From Crithidia expoeki (lineage: Eukaryota; Euglenozoa; Kinetoplastea; Trypanosomatida; Trypanosomatidae), in contig OESE01000198.1 in the NCBI GenBank assembly GCA_900240875.1, positions 248,001-312,000 of the forward strand: DNA of 64,000 nt. Direction: 5' to 3'. The notes beneath the pieces are model-generated. The model was not told the origin of the DNA. It searched no databases and saw only the letters and a program-made list of their open reading frames with translations. Shown one piece after another: positions 49,055-59,804 of this stretch (positions are counted from its first letter, which is position 1; each line of letters opens with the position of its first letter). Both the position numbers and the translations under genes were made by a program.

Positions 49055-50371
49055 ATGTCTGCTTCATCTGCGTGCCCCGGCTCACCAAACGGAGGGGGCG
49101 GCGACAGCGAAGCGTGGGAGCCGAAGGAGGACCCAACTTCCCGTGGCGGTGTAGGTGGTGGCGACAGCCCTCACTTTTCTTCTCGTCGAAGGCTCACGAA
49201 CCACACAAACAACCGTCACCACCCCGCACTTCCATCAGGTTGCGGCACTACCACCGTGAACTCAAAACGAGATGACATCAGCAGCCATAACAATAACAAC
49301 AGGATCTACAATGATAAAAGTGCTCGCCAACGCCCACCGCGCAGCGGTTGCATGAACTCTAACTTCTCAACGGCACACGTCAATAATGGTGGTGGCTGCA
49401 GCGGTGGTACGACGCTGATCCACCGGAGCTCTTCCGGGTCGATGTCGCCAAAACTGCGCCGCGAGCACATTCATGCAACATCATCGCGATACTTCGGTGT
49501 GGAGATGCCGTGCGCTTCATTTTGTTGTCACAGAAGTGGCAGAGGCAGTGGTGGTAGGGATCCGGATGATGAGGAGAAAAACGCTGGTATGGGTGTCAGC
49601 GACTTCGCGCGTTTCTTCCCCCCCCCCCCCCTTGTCTCACCTGCGACGGAAGTTGGGAAATTCGGGAGTACGGGTCTCCCCAGCTCCCATTTGCTGGACC
49701 GGTGCGTGCCATCGCTCAGCGCAGAGCAGGAGCTGCTTCAGCAAGTCTTTGCTACCGCATACACCGACGCATGCTACCACTGCCTCATCTCGCAGAACGT
49801 TGCCACTTCTTTTGGACCAAACGAGACGCTGCAGCTCGTGGTGGATCAGTGGCGGGCGGACGCTTTCGACGATAGCCAAGACACGCTGCGGCGGGTGGTG
49901 GAGCAGTACCACCACAACTTGCTGCAGGTGGTGAAATCCGTCGTGAATGCCGAAGACACGGCACTGATAGCGCTGCCGAACGAGTCGGCAGGAACGGAGG
50001 GGAGCCTTTCCGGGATGTCTATGAACGCCAGCGTGGGCAGCCCGGCCGCTATCCGCACTTCCACATCTAGTTCGTTGGACGCCTCTCTCTACGAGGCCTT
50101 CATGACGGTGGGGCATGCGAACATACCCACCATGATTGACAGCCCGGAGGTGCATAACGCGGTGCTGCACTACACGATGCCTGCCCTCGGCCGCGTGCTA
50201 GTCCACCAGGGTTTCTTCCTGTGCTTCTGGTACAGCTTCATCGGTGAGAAGATCGGGCAACTGGAGTACTGGGCGTGCCGGTGGGTGCTGGAGGCTCACG
50301 TCCCACACGTGCATGTGCCGCTCTGCTACCACTTTCGCTACAAGGGCCGCGGTGTGACGGCGATAATTTAA
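49055..50371 (+). pseudogene. Broken large gene, fragment 1 (N-terminal), 438 aa
   Basis: Opens with ATG 49055 (MSASSACPGSP) and a Gly/Ser/Asn-rich region of about 215 residues. It is followed by an ordered block with LLQQVFATAYTDACYHCLISQ, DSQDTLRRVVEQYHHNLLQV and MPALGRVLVHQGFFLCFWYSF. It ends at HVPLCYHFRYKGRGVTAII with TAA. The sequence beyond continues in another frame with a related composition (PEVAALAQQLASVFSLLPY from 50392), so the TAA is not the natural end. If this piece were annotated alone it would look like a complete 438-residue gene. Confidence 0.7.
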
Positions 50372-50391
50372 TTGCGGTGACGGAGTAAAAC

Positions 50392-51384
50392 CCCGAGGTA
50401 GCGGCGCTGGCGCAGCAGCTCGCATCCGTCTTCTCGCTGCTGCCTTACGGCATCTCCCCAGCGCAGGCAAACGTATCCGCTGGCGCTGCTGCTGCAGCAC
50501 CGGGTAAGTTTAGCGCTGCCGTGCCGAACGCATCATTCGCGGCGGGTCTCTACGGCGCTTCACGCTTCGCCGGGACGCGCGGCCGCAGCGGATCCGCCGT
50601 CTCGCTTGCCAACGCGTCCTCCACCTCCGTGTCCGGCTCCAGCGTGGATGGTGAGGCGATGCCAGGTATCTACTTCCTCCCGCGCAGTGTGCCGGTGCAC
50701 TTCGCGCAGTATAGACGGTATTACTTCTTGCGCAACAGTCGGTGGTTTACGCCGTGGCTGAACTCTCGTCAGTCGTGCGACGCCGCGGCGCAGCGACTGA
50801 GTTACGTAAATCCGCGCCTGTTGGCCGTCTCCGGTGTGCAGGTGAGCTGCCGGGCTTGTCAGAACGACGCCTTCTTGGAGGGGAGCAGAGTGGGGTTAGA
50901 GTTTATGCGGCGCGAGGTGGACATCGGCATTCCACGACTGTTGCATGATGAGCAGAGTTTTTTCGTGCAGCGGGCGTTGCGCCGGCGTCGACGGGCTGCG
51001 GCGCGGCGCCTTCACGCTCAACGCGCCCGGCGTGTCACTGCGGAGGCTGCAGCGGTTTGTTGCTCCACCCGCGTGCTCATCGGGGACGGTGCCAACACTC
51101 ACGATAATGAGATGGGAGAGGCAGGGGAGATATGTGACGCATGGTGTTCGAAGTCACCTCGCAGCGGCGATGGGGAGTACAGCAGCGCGGCAGCGGACGA
51201 TGTCATCTCCGATAGTGAGTGGACAGAGGAAGAAGATGATTATGGAGAAGCGGGCGACATTAACAATGGCATGTACCCCTACATCGGGACACGACGTCGC
51301 CGCCATGGCGGCTGTGCAGTTCCCACCGTACTGTTCCTCTTCACGGCGACGAGCGTCGTAAGCCGCTTCTCCGCGCGTGGTTAG
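50392..51384 (+). pseudogene. Broken large gene, fragment 2
   Basis: Frame 1 is open from 50389 to TAG 51382-51384. It contains PEVAALAQQLASVFS, IYFLPRSVPVHFAQYRRYY and FTPWLNSRQSCDAAAQRL. The region ARRLHAQRARRVTAEAA is very basic, and a Glu/Asp-rich segment follows (DSEWTEEEDDYGE). The last 30 residues before the TAG look less protein-like than the rest, so a further frame change near 51300-51440 is possible. The first ATG in frame is well inside (50659), which fits a piece of a larger gene. Confidence 0.65.
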
Positions 51385-52725
51385 CCGAAGAGCCTCCTTG
51401 GTGTTCTCCTCCTTGCCCTCCTGCAGTGCCCAGCCGCCCCGCTGCAGATGGTGCGGGAGGTGAAGCGAGAGATTTTGTTCCGAGGGTTAAAGGCGTTTAT
51501 CCGCACCCGCACCTACGGGGCCCGCTTCGGTGTTGAGCATCTGCTGGGCTGTCTGCCGTGCGAGTGTGGCAACGAAGAAGACATCGCCGCTACTTTTCTG
51601 GACGCGTCGGAGCAGTTTAGTGAGGGGGAAGTGGAGGATGAGGAGCTCATACAGACCGACACGCGCAGCCACGATGGACAGCGTTTTCAGGTGGCTAGTG
51701 CGTCGTTGCACAACGACGGTGGTGATAGTGCTGGTAATGTAAACAATGTCAGCAACAATATCAACAGCATCAAGATGGTGACGAGCGAGAAGAAAGGCAA
51801 CACGACGCACAGCGGGTCACGAAGCCTCTCCATGGACCGAATCATCAGCAACAATAACTGTAACAGCAACACGAACAGCAAGAACGAAGGGGAGGTGAGG
51901 GGTGAGAGAGGGGCTTTCAATCCGCTCTCACAGACCTCTGTAGCGTCACTGAACATTCGGAGCACCACTAATGCTAGCGACAAGAACAATTTCAACAGTG
52001 ATTACTTTCCACTGCCGTTGCTGCGGCAGTGGCAGCAGCGGGAGGAGATGCGGCAGCAACTGCAATTGACCACCGTCTCAAAGGACTCCACTGAAGGTGC
52101 TCTGCGAGTTCTTTCTGGCGGTGGTGCTAATATTGCTGGTGGACAACACGAGCGGCAAGACCCGTGGGGCCGGTTGAAAAATCGCATTTCCTCCTTGCGA
52201 CCCACCTGGCTCGTAGGGACGATTCGTAATAGCATTGATGCGACGGATGGCAGTCGAAGCGACGTTGCCGACGACGCACCAGTGCATTCGCTGCTCACGC
52301 CCCGTGCAGGTAACATCCTCGCAGGTGGAACTACCGCCTTGTCCAGCGCCTCTGCTGGGCATTCAACTTCCTCACCGCACGCGTCGTCGCAGAGGGACGT
52401 CGCGCGGAGCGTTGTTAATACCCAAAACCCGCTCGCTTCCATTCGCACGCCCACCTCTACCAATAATACTACAACGACAGCAACAACCACTTGCGGCAAC
52501 CGGAACAGCAGTAACGTAAAGGGTGCCGGTGGGAGCAGGCGCACTCGGCCGACAGTCAGTTCAGATAACACCTTGTCCTCCCCACTTGCGTTCGGTAACG
52601 CCGCGCCGAATTCCTTTTCGAAATGGGCGGATTTCAACGTCACGACGGAGCGCGTGTTAACTGCGTTTATGCAGTACGACGGCACCACGCAGCCCTCGCA
52701 TGTCTTCTGTGACTCGTCGCGGTGA
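51385..52725 (+). pseudogene. Broken large gene, fragment 3
   Basis: Same frame as fragment 2, directly after its TAG; an ATG occurs at 51448. The start is ordered (MVREVKREILFRGLKAFIRT and GARFGVEHLLGCLPCECGNEE). A long Asn/Ser/Thr-rich linker follows, then ERVLTAFMQYDG near the end. The TGA at 52723 is followed in the same frame by LYEFLELREREKNP and a TAA, so the frame keeps coding character for 14 more codons. A frame change to fragment 4 lies around 52765. Confidence 0.65.
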
Positions 52726-53890
52726 CTGTACGAGTTCTTGGAGCTGCGCGAAAGAGAGAAAAACCCTTAAAACTGCTCCCGCTGCTGCTTGTGATACTGG
52801 CAGTAGCAACAGCAGCAATCACAGTAACAGTGAGGGGCTCTCCGAGGATTTATCGAAGGAGTCACGCCGCTCCATTGTGGCGCAGCGGAGGGCCGTGGAG
52901 GCTTCGCTGTGGTCCAGCGCAGACATGCTGAACCGCATGTACGTGGAACAAATCCTCCCCTTTATTTACCGCAAGTTTCGTCTGCCGGTGCGTCAGGTGG
53001 ATGTGCTGCACAACCCTCTCAACGAGGAGGACCGGGCCAGCGTGTACGTGCGCCTGCTGGATGCGCTCGGCGTGAGCGTCGAGGACGGCGAGGTGCAGCA
53101 GACGGTGCCGGTGGTGATGGACTTTTCGCCGTTATGTGTGCGGGCACCAGCTTCTGCTTTCACAGCAGCAACAGCAGCATCCACAGGAGGAGGAGACACA
53201 ACGGATATCAGTCGTAATCCTCTTTCCAAAGACAAAACTACGCCAATTGCAGAGATGCTGCTTTATGGAGGGAGGGGTGGTGAAGGCAACCCACGACACC
53301 GGCAGGGTGTATCAATTTCGCCCTCTGACCCGACATCTGCTGCAGCACCGACCAGCTCCGCAGGTCCTCGGGCCGGTAGCCGTCATCCTGGACCGCGCAG
53401 CAGCGGCTGCAGCTACGTCGGCGTCAGGTCACCTCTGGCTCGTGTAGGGAGATGTGTGGTGCCGTCGTCGTCGCCTGAGGTACAAACCCCACAGAGCATC
53501 AGGGCGGGTGCTGCGAAGAATGTTGCGCGCGCATCGGTCGAGTCCACCCTTTCACTTACTGCCGATGCCAGTCCAAGGGGCCGCCATGCTGCAGCAGATG
53601 ACAGTATTGCCTCGGGGTGTCATCGCTCCGCTGTCGCAGCAGCCGAGGGCAGCACATCTCCGAGCGGCTTCGGTGACCATAGCATGGCTGACTGCGGTGT
53701 CGGCAGTTTCTCAAACCCACTTAGCACACCTGAGCGTGAGTTGCACTACCGTCTTCTGAGCTGGATTGTGTGTCGTGCGGAAACGCTGGTGCACAACTTC
53801 TCAGATCACATGGATGGCTTTGCTTCCGGTAGACACGGCTTCAGCTCTCCCCCGCGGGGGCTACCATCACCACCGCAGCAGCGCAGCTAA
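52700..53890 (+). pseudogene. Broken large gene, fragment 4
   Basis: Frame 2 is open from ATG 52700, but good coding character begins at about 52770. It has an ordered block (LSKESRRSIVAQRRAVEASL, MYVEQILPFIYRKFRLPV, ASVYVRLLDALGVSVEDG). A Ser/Pro/Ala-rich stretch at 53140-53700 is also open in frame 0. The end is again ordered (ELHYRLLSWIVCRAETLVHNF) before TAA 53888. A frame change to fragment 5 lies between about 53820 and 53945. Confidence 0.65.
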
Positions 53891-53942
53891 GCGTCACACC
53901 CATCACCACCATCCCCATCTCCGTCGTTATCATCATCGCGCT

Positions 53943-55190
53943 ATGTCTTTACCTTCCTCGACCTCGACGCCACCACAGCGCACCATTGGGGTGGAGGTGA
54001 ATATGAACTCCGCACATGTCACCGGCCTTGTTCCGCTGCTAATCCTTTTTTACAACACCCCGCTGACAGCCTTCGCGGCCGACCCGCACCGGCCGCTGTT
54101 ACCACCGTGGCCACGCGTGGCAGTCCGTCTGCTGGCGCAGCTCCGCGCCGTAGCCGTCACGCCGCATCTGATTTGGGATGCACTGGAGCTGTACGAGCTG
54201 GTGGGTCTGCGCACCCTGCTGCAAGAGGTCATGGCGGACCGCTCCTCGTCACCGTTGCGTCCCGCATCCTCGCCGGTCGTGCCCGCCTCCCCGCGATCTC
54301 CGCCGCTCAATGCGGTGAAGGACGCACGTCTCGACCGAGCGGAATGTGTTGCGGGCGGCGTTGAGAGCTATGAGGACGAGGAGGCAGACGAGGAGAATGA
54401 GGCTGATGCAACGGATGCGAACTCATTCATCAGTGCAGATACACGGAACGATGCATCCACCACCGCTATCATGCCCCAGTTGCCGGACAGCAGCCTCCCT
54501 GCACCGTGCTGCGCGCTGACACTTGCGCTGCTGTTGCGGCGACGGACGCTGCGCACCACATCGGATCGTACCATCCACATACAGGTCCCACGCCGCTATG
54601 CCGCCGCAATTCGCGCTTTCCCGGGGTTGCTGTGCTTCGTTGCACCTCTGTACGGCGGCGGCGACCACAGCGCAACGGCAGAGTTGATGCTGCTGGGCCA
54701 CGACGACAATGCCGATAATATGGAGGACTCGCTGCGAGGGCTGATGAACACGGCGGAGGGGCGGCGGCAACAGCAGCAGCAGCGCTGGCTACGGGAGCTC
54801 GAGGGGCGGACGACCCCTGCGACGACAACGACAGCAGCTAGTGTGGACCTGGAGGCGGTGTACACGGCTGTTCTTTCGACGTTGCAAGAGGTGTTGTTAA
54901 ACTTAGACCTTTTGCTGGCTCACTTTGGCAATCCTTTCGGTGCGCAATACCGCCAGTACACGGCGGACCTCGTGGGGTACTTGGAATACAACTGGAACGT
55001 ACTCGCCGCGTCGGCAGCGGCAAGCCCGCACTTGAACACGTTCAACCGCAGCAACGTCATTGAAAGCAGAAATACCACTTTCAACGGCAGCGGTAGTGTC
55101 AATGATACCAACACGGCGTTTGTGCAGACACAGCAGCAGGTGCAACAGCAGCAGCACCACGATCAACTCAGCGGGAGCGAAAGTGTGTGA
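53943..55190 (+). pseudogene. Broken large gene, fragment 5
   Basis: Frame 0, with ATG 53943 (MSLPSSTSTPP) as the first good Met; the frame is open further upstream. It contains LVPLLILFYNTPLTAFAADP, HLIWDALELYELVGLRTLL, TLRTTSDRTIHIQVPRRYAA and LEAVYTAVLSTLQEVLLNLD. Its TGA at 55188 is followed in the same frame by about 70 more coding-like codons with further stops (RLDGVREELESTLQHISKHL and DFMSARDSLQRAVMLFRMHA). The TGA is therefore unlikely to be the ancestral end. Confidence 0.65.
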
Positions 55191-55410
55191 AGTGAGGAGA
55201 CGCGGTCGTCGAGCAATTAGGACCTAAATCAGCGACTGGATGGCGTGCGTGAAGAACTGGAGTCCACCCTGCAGCACATCTCGAAACACTTGTAAACATA
55301 CTGCAAACTGGATTTCATGAGCGCCAGGGACTCCCTGCAGCGTGCGGTGATGCTTTTCCGCATGCACGCGAACGGCATACCACTTCACCACAGCGCCAAA
55401 AACCAGCAGT

Positions 55411-56013
55411 GATAGCGGCAGAAGCGGCAGAGCTGCCGCAGCAAACTCCTGCTCCGCACACTGTGAGTCACCGCTGCGCGGCAGCAAAAACAGGTCCGGC
55501 AGCAGCTCAACCGACTTCTTTGATTCTTTCGCCCGTGACGCTGGACTTGAGGAGGCGCTGAAGCGCGCGTGTGATCTATTTCTCACTACGGAAGGCACAG
55601 ACAGCCCGCTGACGATGCGGGCTTACAGCAACATGGTCCTGTACTGGTACTACGTGGGGCGCGAGCCGGAGTGGCGGGAGTGGCTGCACCGGCTGCGGCG
55701 GCTGTGGCGCGAGGGCGGGCCGGAGGACATCCGACAGCTCCTGATGTCGGTCTCCACGGTGGGCAGTTACGGTCTCGGCGGTGGCGGTGGCGGTGGGGGC
55801 GGTGCTGGTGGTGAATTGGGTGGCGTTTCCTTAAAGCCCATTGAGCGGGGGAGCGGTCGTGGCTGCAATGAGGCGCCGTCGGCCTGTGCCCACAGCCGGT
55901 TGACTTCACGCGGCACGGATTCGGGAGTGAGGGGTTTGGCAGAAACACAACAGAGTTGCCTGAGAGATGCACCTCATCCTATCCCGTTTCTTCAACGTAA
56001 ATCCACTGATTAG
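55411..56013 (+). pseudogene. Broken large gene, fragment 6 (C-terminal)
   Basis: Frame 1 from 55411 reads a Ser/Gly-rich stretch, then an ordered block (STDFFDSFARDAGLEEALK, MRAYSNMVLYWYYVGREPEW, LHRLRRLWREGGPEDIRQLL). A poly-Gly stretch and a Ser/Arg tail follow, to TAG 56011-56013. An ATG at 55615 would give a 132-residue frame, but the ordered block starts earlier, so this is the tail of the larger gene rather than an independent one. Confidence 0.65.
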
Positions 56014-56517
56014 CAGGAGAGGCTGCTGTTTCCTTGTCTCCTTTTCTTATTTCATGGTCTGCTACATGTCCGTAACACGGCGAACTCTATGAAGAATGAA
56101 AAACATGCACGTTGTTAACGTGGGCATAGACATTCGATGGCTACGGTGGACCAGTGGACTGTTTGTGCTTGACTTCTGCTCTTACTATCCCAGTTCGGTA
56201 GGCAGAAAGCGGAAATCATCGAGCTTTAGTGTCACGTGGCATTCGGATAAGATCTTGGGGTGTGCTCGAGTCCAAGCGACAGCCCCCCCTCTCACTCTCT
56301 CTTGTCACCCCTCTTCGATGGCTCCTCGACGCTTTTTTTGGCTCTCCTTTTAGTCCTTTCTCTCGTTTGGGACACTAATTAAAAAACAAAAAAAAACGTC
56401 TACACACACGAACACATATATATATACAAAGCGACTGGTTGGTAGGTAGAACTTCCATCACGGGCAAATACATTTCTTTCTCGTTCCGTACCCATCTAAA
56501 GCAACCCTGTCTGTACA
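56014..56517. other. Spacer, no gene
   Basis: Mixed DNA with an A-rich stretch near 56380-56396 and a short TA run at about 56417-56425. C/T-rich DNA around 56282-56360 may act as a splice tract for the next gene. Confidence 0.6.
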
Positions 56518-57882
56518 ATGCCCACCCGTGCAGCTGTGCTGACGCCGACCGAGGTGCTCCTCGCTCGCGAGGCGTGTGCGCCGCTACTGAACAGCGTCAC
56601 AGACCGCCTGTTGCGTAGCGGCCTCGCCGGCTTTGCGGACTTCCGTCGACGCTTCGTCGGCGAGTGCCAACGCGCCATGTCCGTCGCAGCAGGTAAGAAA
56701 CCGAACAACGCGAACTCAAGCGTTGCGTCTTCAAGCCCCGCTTCCGCCTCTTCCTCATTTGCTGCCTCCCCATCTTCAGGACGTGCCACTGCGTCGTCGA
56801 AGGTGGAAGGGTTTAATACACGCACCGCCCGGCGCATCAATCCCGAGGGTCTGAAGGACGTCTTTGTGCAGTGTGGTGTAATCTTCACGCCCGAGGAGTT
56901 TCGCTCGATTTTGATTGCTTACAGTGACGCAGTAGGTTTCGTGCTGGCGGAGGATTTGTTGGCGGACCTGCATCCGTGCCGCCGCGCACCGCTGGACCTC
57001 ATTCACACCTGCACGGCCGCCGTGGTGGAGGGGCTCTTTGCGGAGCTGCCTTTAGTGGATAGTCCAGCTGCCGGCGGCGGGGACAGCAAGAGTGACTTCG
57101 ACTTCCCTGCGGCGAAGGTGGACAGTGTGTGTGCCGCTCTACGTATGATCTTTGACCCAACACTATCCAAGGAAGAAGAGGAAGGTGAGGGAAATGGGGA
57201 GGCGGGTCGGGGTTCACATGTTCCATCGTCTGCGGCAGCAGCAGACCGCATCGTTGCCGCCCTTACGTCCCTTCAGGCTGGTGTGGAGGCGACGTCTACC
57301 AACGAGGTGTACCCAGAGGGTGCTGTACCCGCTGAAGACGTCGTGGCCTTTGTTATCCTGGCACTGCAGCAGCACCCGCAGGTGACAGCGCTGGTTTTGA
57401 CGCGGCTGCGCAACGCACCATCCCTTGTGCCCGCATTGTCACCCTCCAGACGCGATACAATTGGTGGTGGTGGTGCTAGCGCCTCCTCTAGCACCACTAC
57501 TCGAAATGGGACGAACACTAAAAGTGGTGGTGCTGGTGGCACACTGGACGGCTCCGCACTCTTCAGCATCCGCCACCGCGGCGTGACGACGCAGCGCAAG
57601 TTCGAGTACTACTGCGACAGCGTCGACCGTCGTGATGAGTGGATGCGTGGGCGTCAGGAGAATGACGCTCGACCAAATTACCTCCGTCACGCCGTCGGTT
57701 ACGGCGGACACCTGCCGGAGTACCAGTACCGCTTTGGGCGTACGTTTCACGTGATTGAGGAGGACCTGCCGCAGCTGACGAAGCCGAAGGCTCCACTGGA
57801 GCCGGTGCCGGCCGACTGGTACGGCGAGGGGGTGGAGCTGAAGGACAGTCGCATGAACGCGCACCATTACCGACTGGCGTAG
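56518..57882 (+). CDS. Possible flagellar microtubule-associated protein, 454 aa
   Basis: The start is ATG 56518. The N-terminal two thirds show helical segments resembling degenerate EF-hand pairs without calcium ligands: residues 8-47 (LTPTEVLLAREACAPLL; SGLAGFADFRRRFV) and 110-152 (LKDVFVQCGVIFTPEEF; VLAEDLLADL). Ser/Gly-rich linkers separate them. The C-terminal 90 residues contain a motif, VGYGGHLPEYQYRFGRTF, at about 392-410. This resembles the Gly-Tyr-x-Gly-His/Phe-Ile-Pro-x-Tyr signature of FAM166/CIMIP2-like microtubule inner proteins of cilia. The ending DSRMNAHHYRLA is typical of short axonemal proteins. The flagellar role is inferred from this short motif only. The gene is intact, just after the broken large gene. 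Confidence 0.8.
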   Translation: MPTRAAVLTPTEVLLAREACAPLLNSVTDRLLRSGLAGFADFRRRFVGECQRAMSVAAGKKPNNANSSVASSSPASASSSFAASPSSGRATASSKVEGFNTRTARRINPEGLKDVFVQCGVIFTPEEFRSILIAYSDAVGFVLAEDLLADLHPCRRAPLDLIHTCTAAVVEGLFAELPLVDSPAAGGGDSKSDFDFPAAKVDSVCAALRMIFDPTLSKEEEEGEGNGEAGRGSHVPSSAAAADRIVAALTSLQAGVEATSTNEVYPEGAVPAEDVVAFVILALQQHPQVTALVLTRLRNAPSLVPALSPSRRDTIGGGGASASSSTTTRNGTNTKSGGAGGTLDGSALFSIRHRGVTTQRKFEYYCDSVDRRDEWMRGRQENDARPNYLRHAVGYGGHLPEYQYRFGRTFHVIEEDLPQLTKPKAPLEPVPADWYGEGVELKDSRMNAHHYRLA

Positions 57883-58578
57883 GTCAAAAGCACTCTTTCT
57901 TCTCTAAAGAGTATTTGTGTGTCAGACGTTCCGCTGTTCTTTTTGAAAATTGAAATGTTGCATCTCTCTTTACTATTCACGCTGCGTCTTCTATGTATAT
58001 TACTGCAAAATAACCGATGCCAACGCAGACGAAGAGTAATGTGGACGTTTCCGATGCATACAATGTCTCAAAGAAACACCTAAACTTGCTTCAAATTGCC
58101 CACTTCGTTACTGCTACTGCAGACGAAACGTAAGATCAACAGCAGCACTTTGCTATGAGAGGAAAACATGGATACCCTAAAAGGCCGTAGGTAAAATGAG
58201 GGCCGTACCACAGGCACGCCGAAGACTCTCGTGTTTGACTTTTGCGATGCGAACAGCAGAGTGCGATGACGCAATACTGACAACTGTGTGATTCATTTTG
58301 CGTTGCTTTCCGTCACTTCCACCGGTAAGAGAAAAGCAATAATGATGTTAATAAGATCGCATTTCATAAGCCAAGTCTGACGCTTTCAAATGAACGCAAT
58401 CGATCTTTTGCTTTTCCTGTGTCTCCGTTTTGTCCTCGGTACCCCACACTATTTATACGTTTGTGTGCTGATACGTACTGCCAAATCGAGGACGTAGTGC
58501 AGAGCATGTATTTTACTCTCTTTCTCAAAGTCGGAGAACAAGGAGAAACAAAGCTGCTTTCAGCAATAGCAAACAAGG
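57883..58578. other. Spacer, no gene
   Basis: AT-rich DNA with no repeats of note and no supported frame. Confidence 0.6.
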
Positions 58579-58899
58579 ATGTTTCGCAGAACACGTGCGC
58601 AGCACTCCTCCATATTCGGCGGAGGCAGCTCCTTTGCACGGGGTGCTGCCGAGGACTGGTTTGGCAAACGAAAGTCTAGTGAGACGTGGCGAGGCACCGT
58701 TGTCTCCCTCCTTCTCTGCATTGCTGGCATCGGCGTTGTGAACCAATTTACGCGTGGTAACGTCATGGGTAGAGCGGAGTACGAAAACGAAATCGTCATG
58801 CCGTTTCAGCGCACGAAGGTGCCTCCACCGGACACCTACGGTTTTGTTGATCCAGAATCAGAAGGCGGGCAGACCGTAACACCCCTGAGGCGCAGGTAA
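58579..58899 (+). CDS. Small single-span membrane protein, 106 aa
   Basis: The start is ATG 58579 (MFRRTRAQHSSIFGGG), a basic N terminus compatible with mitochondrial import. One membrane helix lies at about residues 37-56 (WRGTVVSLLLCIAGIGVVNQF), followed by a polar C-terminal part with FQRTKVPPPDTYGFVDPE. The shape resembles accessory subunits of mitochondrial membrane complexes. No family is recognised. Two more genes with mitochondrial-looking products follow it. Confidence 0.7.
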   Translation: MFRRTRAQHSSIFGGGSSFARGAAEDWFGKRKSSETWRGTVVSLLLCIAGIGVVNQFTRGNVMGRAEYENEIVMPFQRTKVPPPDTYGFVDPESEGGQTVTPLRRR

Positions 58900-59504
58900 G
58901 GTACAGGAAAAAAAAATACCGAAAAAGAAAGTCAGAAGAAACGGTGACCGGGTGGATTTCACTGTTGTGTAAGAAACTGCGAGCTGCAGATTCCATGCTT
59001 ACCAACATTTTTACCTTTTCCTTCCTCTTTTCATTCTCACCTATCGAGCGGGTCAAATGCTCTTCGCTGCTTCCATTTCAGACAGGTATGAAGGAAGAGG
59101 TAGCAACAGCAATCATCAGCACCACGCAAAAGGCATGTAATTAATCCGGTGTGCAGAAACTTATCGGTATCGAAAAGCTTGGGTGGGGGACTGCCGCAGT
59201 GATCGTGAACAGCAAGAAGTTTGCAATCAATTTCTGCGGGGCTTTAACTCGCCGTTTCTTCCTTTGAATTAAAGTGTTTTTTTTTTCTGGTGCTTCCCAA
59301 TTCTTTACTCTGTCTTTCTCAAACAACACTGTGGACGCGCCGCACGGGTCGCTTTTCCATCTTTTCGCTATGCAGCAACTCCTCATTATCAATTTACACA
59401 AACAGTTCCTCTAAGACGAGTTGAAAGCGCACACACCTCACTCCATTAAAACACATCTTTCCCACCCTCCCCCTTTTCCCTCACTCCTCGACGTTTCTTC
59501 CGTC
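58900..59504. other. Spacer, no gene
   Basis: Contains an A run at 58908-58916 and a T run at 59276-59287. C/T-rich DNA at about 59456-59500 leads directly to the ATG at 59505. Confidence 0.65.
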
Positions 59505-59804
59505 ATGTCCGCCTCCGCTGCCGCGGCGAAGGTTGCGCCAAAGACGCTCAACCAGTTTCGCAACTTCTCCTACATCGTGGTCGCCTGGTTCGGCTTCAAC
59601 AAGGGCTTCCGTGAGAAGTCGGCCAACGACGCCGCCTGGGTGGTGCACCAGCAGAAAGTGCGTCAGCAGAACGTGGAGCGCTACCAAGCTGCCCACGCGC
59701 TGGCTGAGGCGAAGCGCGACGCCGAGCTGGAGAAGACCGTGCCGGCAATAGTGCCGGAGGACCTGCACGAGCTCTACAAGGACGTGGAAAAGGCCGTAAA
59801 CTAG
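59505..59804 (+). CDS. Probable ATP synthase subunit e, 99 aa
   Basis: The start is ATG 59505. An N-terminal hydrophobic segment (FSYIVVAWFGFNKGFRE, about residues 22-38) contains a Gly-x3-Gly motif followed by Phe-Arg. That is the signature through which subunit e packs against subunit g in the dimer interface of mitochondrial ATP synthase. The rest is a long charged helix (QQKVRQQNVERYQAAHALAEAKRDAELEK), as in subunit e, ending in a short helix (DLHELYKDVEKAV). Length also fits. The assignment rests on this motif and topology, so another small inner-membrane protein remains possible. Codon bias is very strong, as expected of a highly expressed gene. Confidence 0.75.
   Translation: MSASAAAAKVAPKTLNQFRNFSYIVVAWFGFNKGFREKSANDAAWVVHQQKVRQQNVERYQAAHALAEAKRDAELEKTVPAIVPEDLHELYKDVEKAVN

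Larger units (their letters stand above)
49055..56013 (+). pseudogene. Broken large host gene (about 7 kb, about 2300 codons)
   Basis: Coding-like sequence runs along the whole stretch but changes frame and meets stops. Frame is 2 to 50368, 1 from about 50371 to about 52765, 2 to about 53880, 0 to 55409, then 1 to 56013 (frame = coordinate modulo 3 of codon starts). In-frame stops within these stretches are TAA 50386, TAG 51382, TGA 52723, TGA 55188, TAG 55218 and TAA 55293. Peptide on both sides of most of these still looks protein-like, for example CDSSR before and LYEFLELRE after 52723. Parts between 53136 and 53760 are equally open in frame 0, so more breaks may exist. The pieces are ordered-looking blocks joined by Ser/Asn/Gly linkers. 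I do not recognise the protein. The best reading is a recently decayed single-copy gene; a locally poor assembly is the alternative. The separate pieces are listed below. Confidence 0.75.

Noticed and set aside
52700-53890. Fragments of the broken gene taken as independent intact genes
   Set aside because: Several pieces have an ATG and a fair length, but ordered blocks begin before the ATG or continue past the stop in a neighbouring frame, which fits one larger gene.
49055-56013. Stop-codon recoding as in Blastocrithidia (UGA as Trp, UAA/UAG as Glu) to explain the in-frame stops
   Set aside because: Reading the stops as Trp or Glu gives plausible peptides, but every other gene in the window is free of in-frame stops and uses TAA, TAG and TGA as terminators. 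The region also has frame changes, which recoding does not explain.
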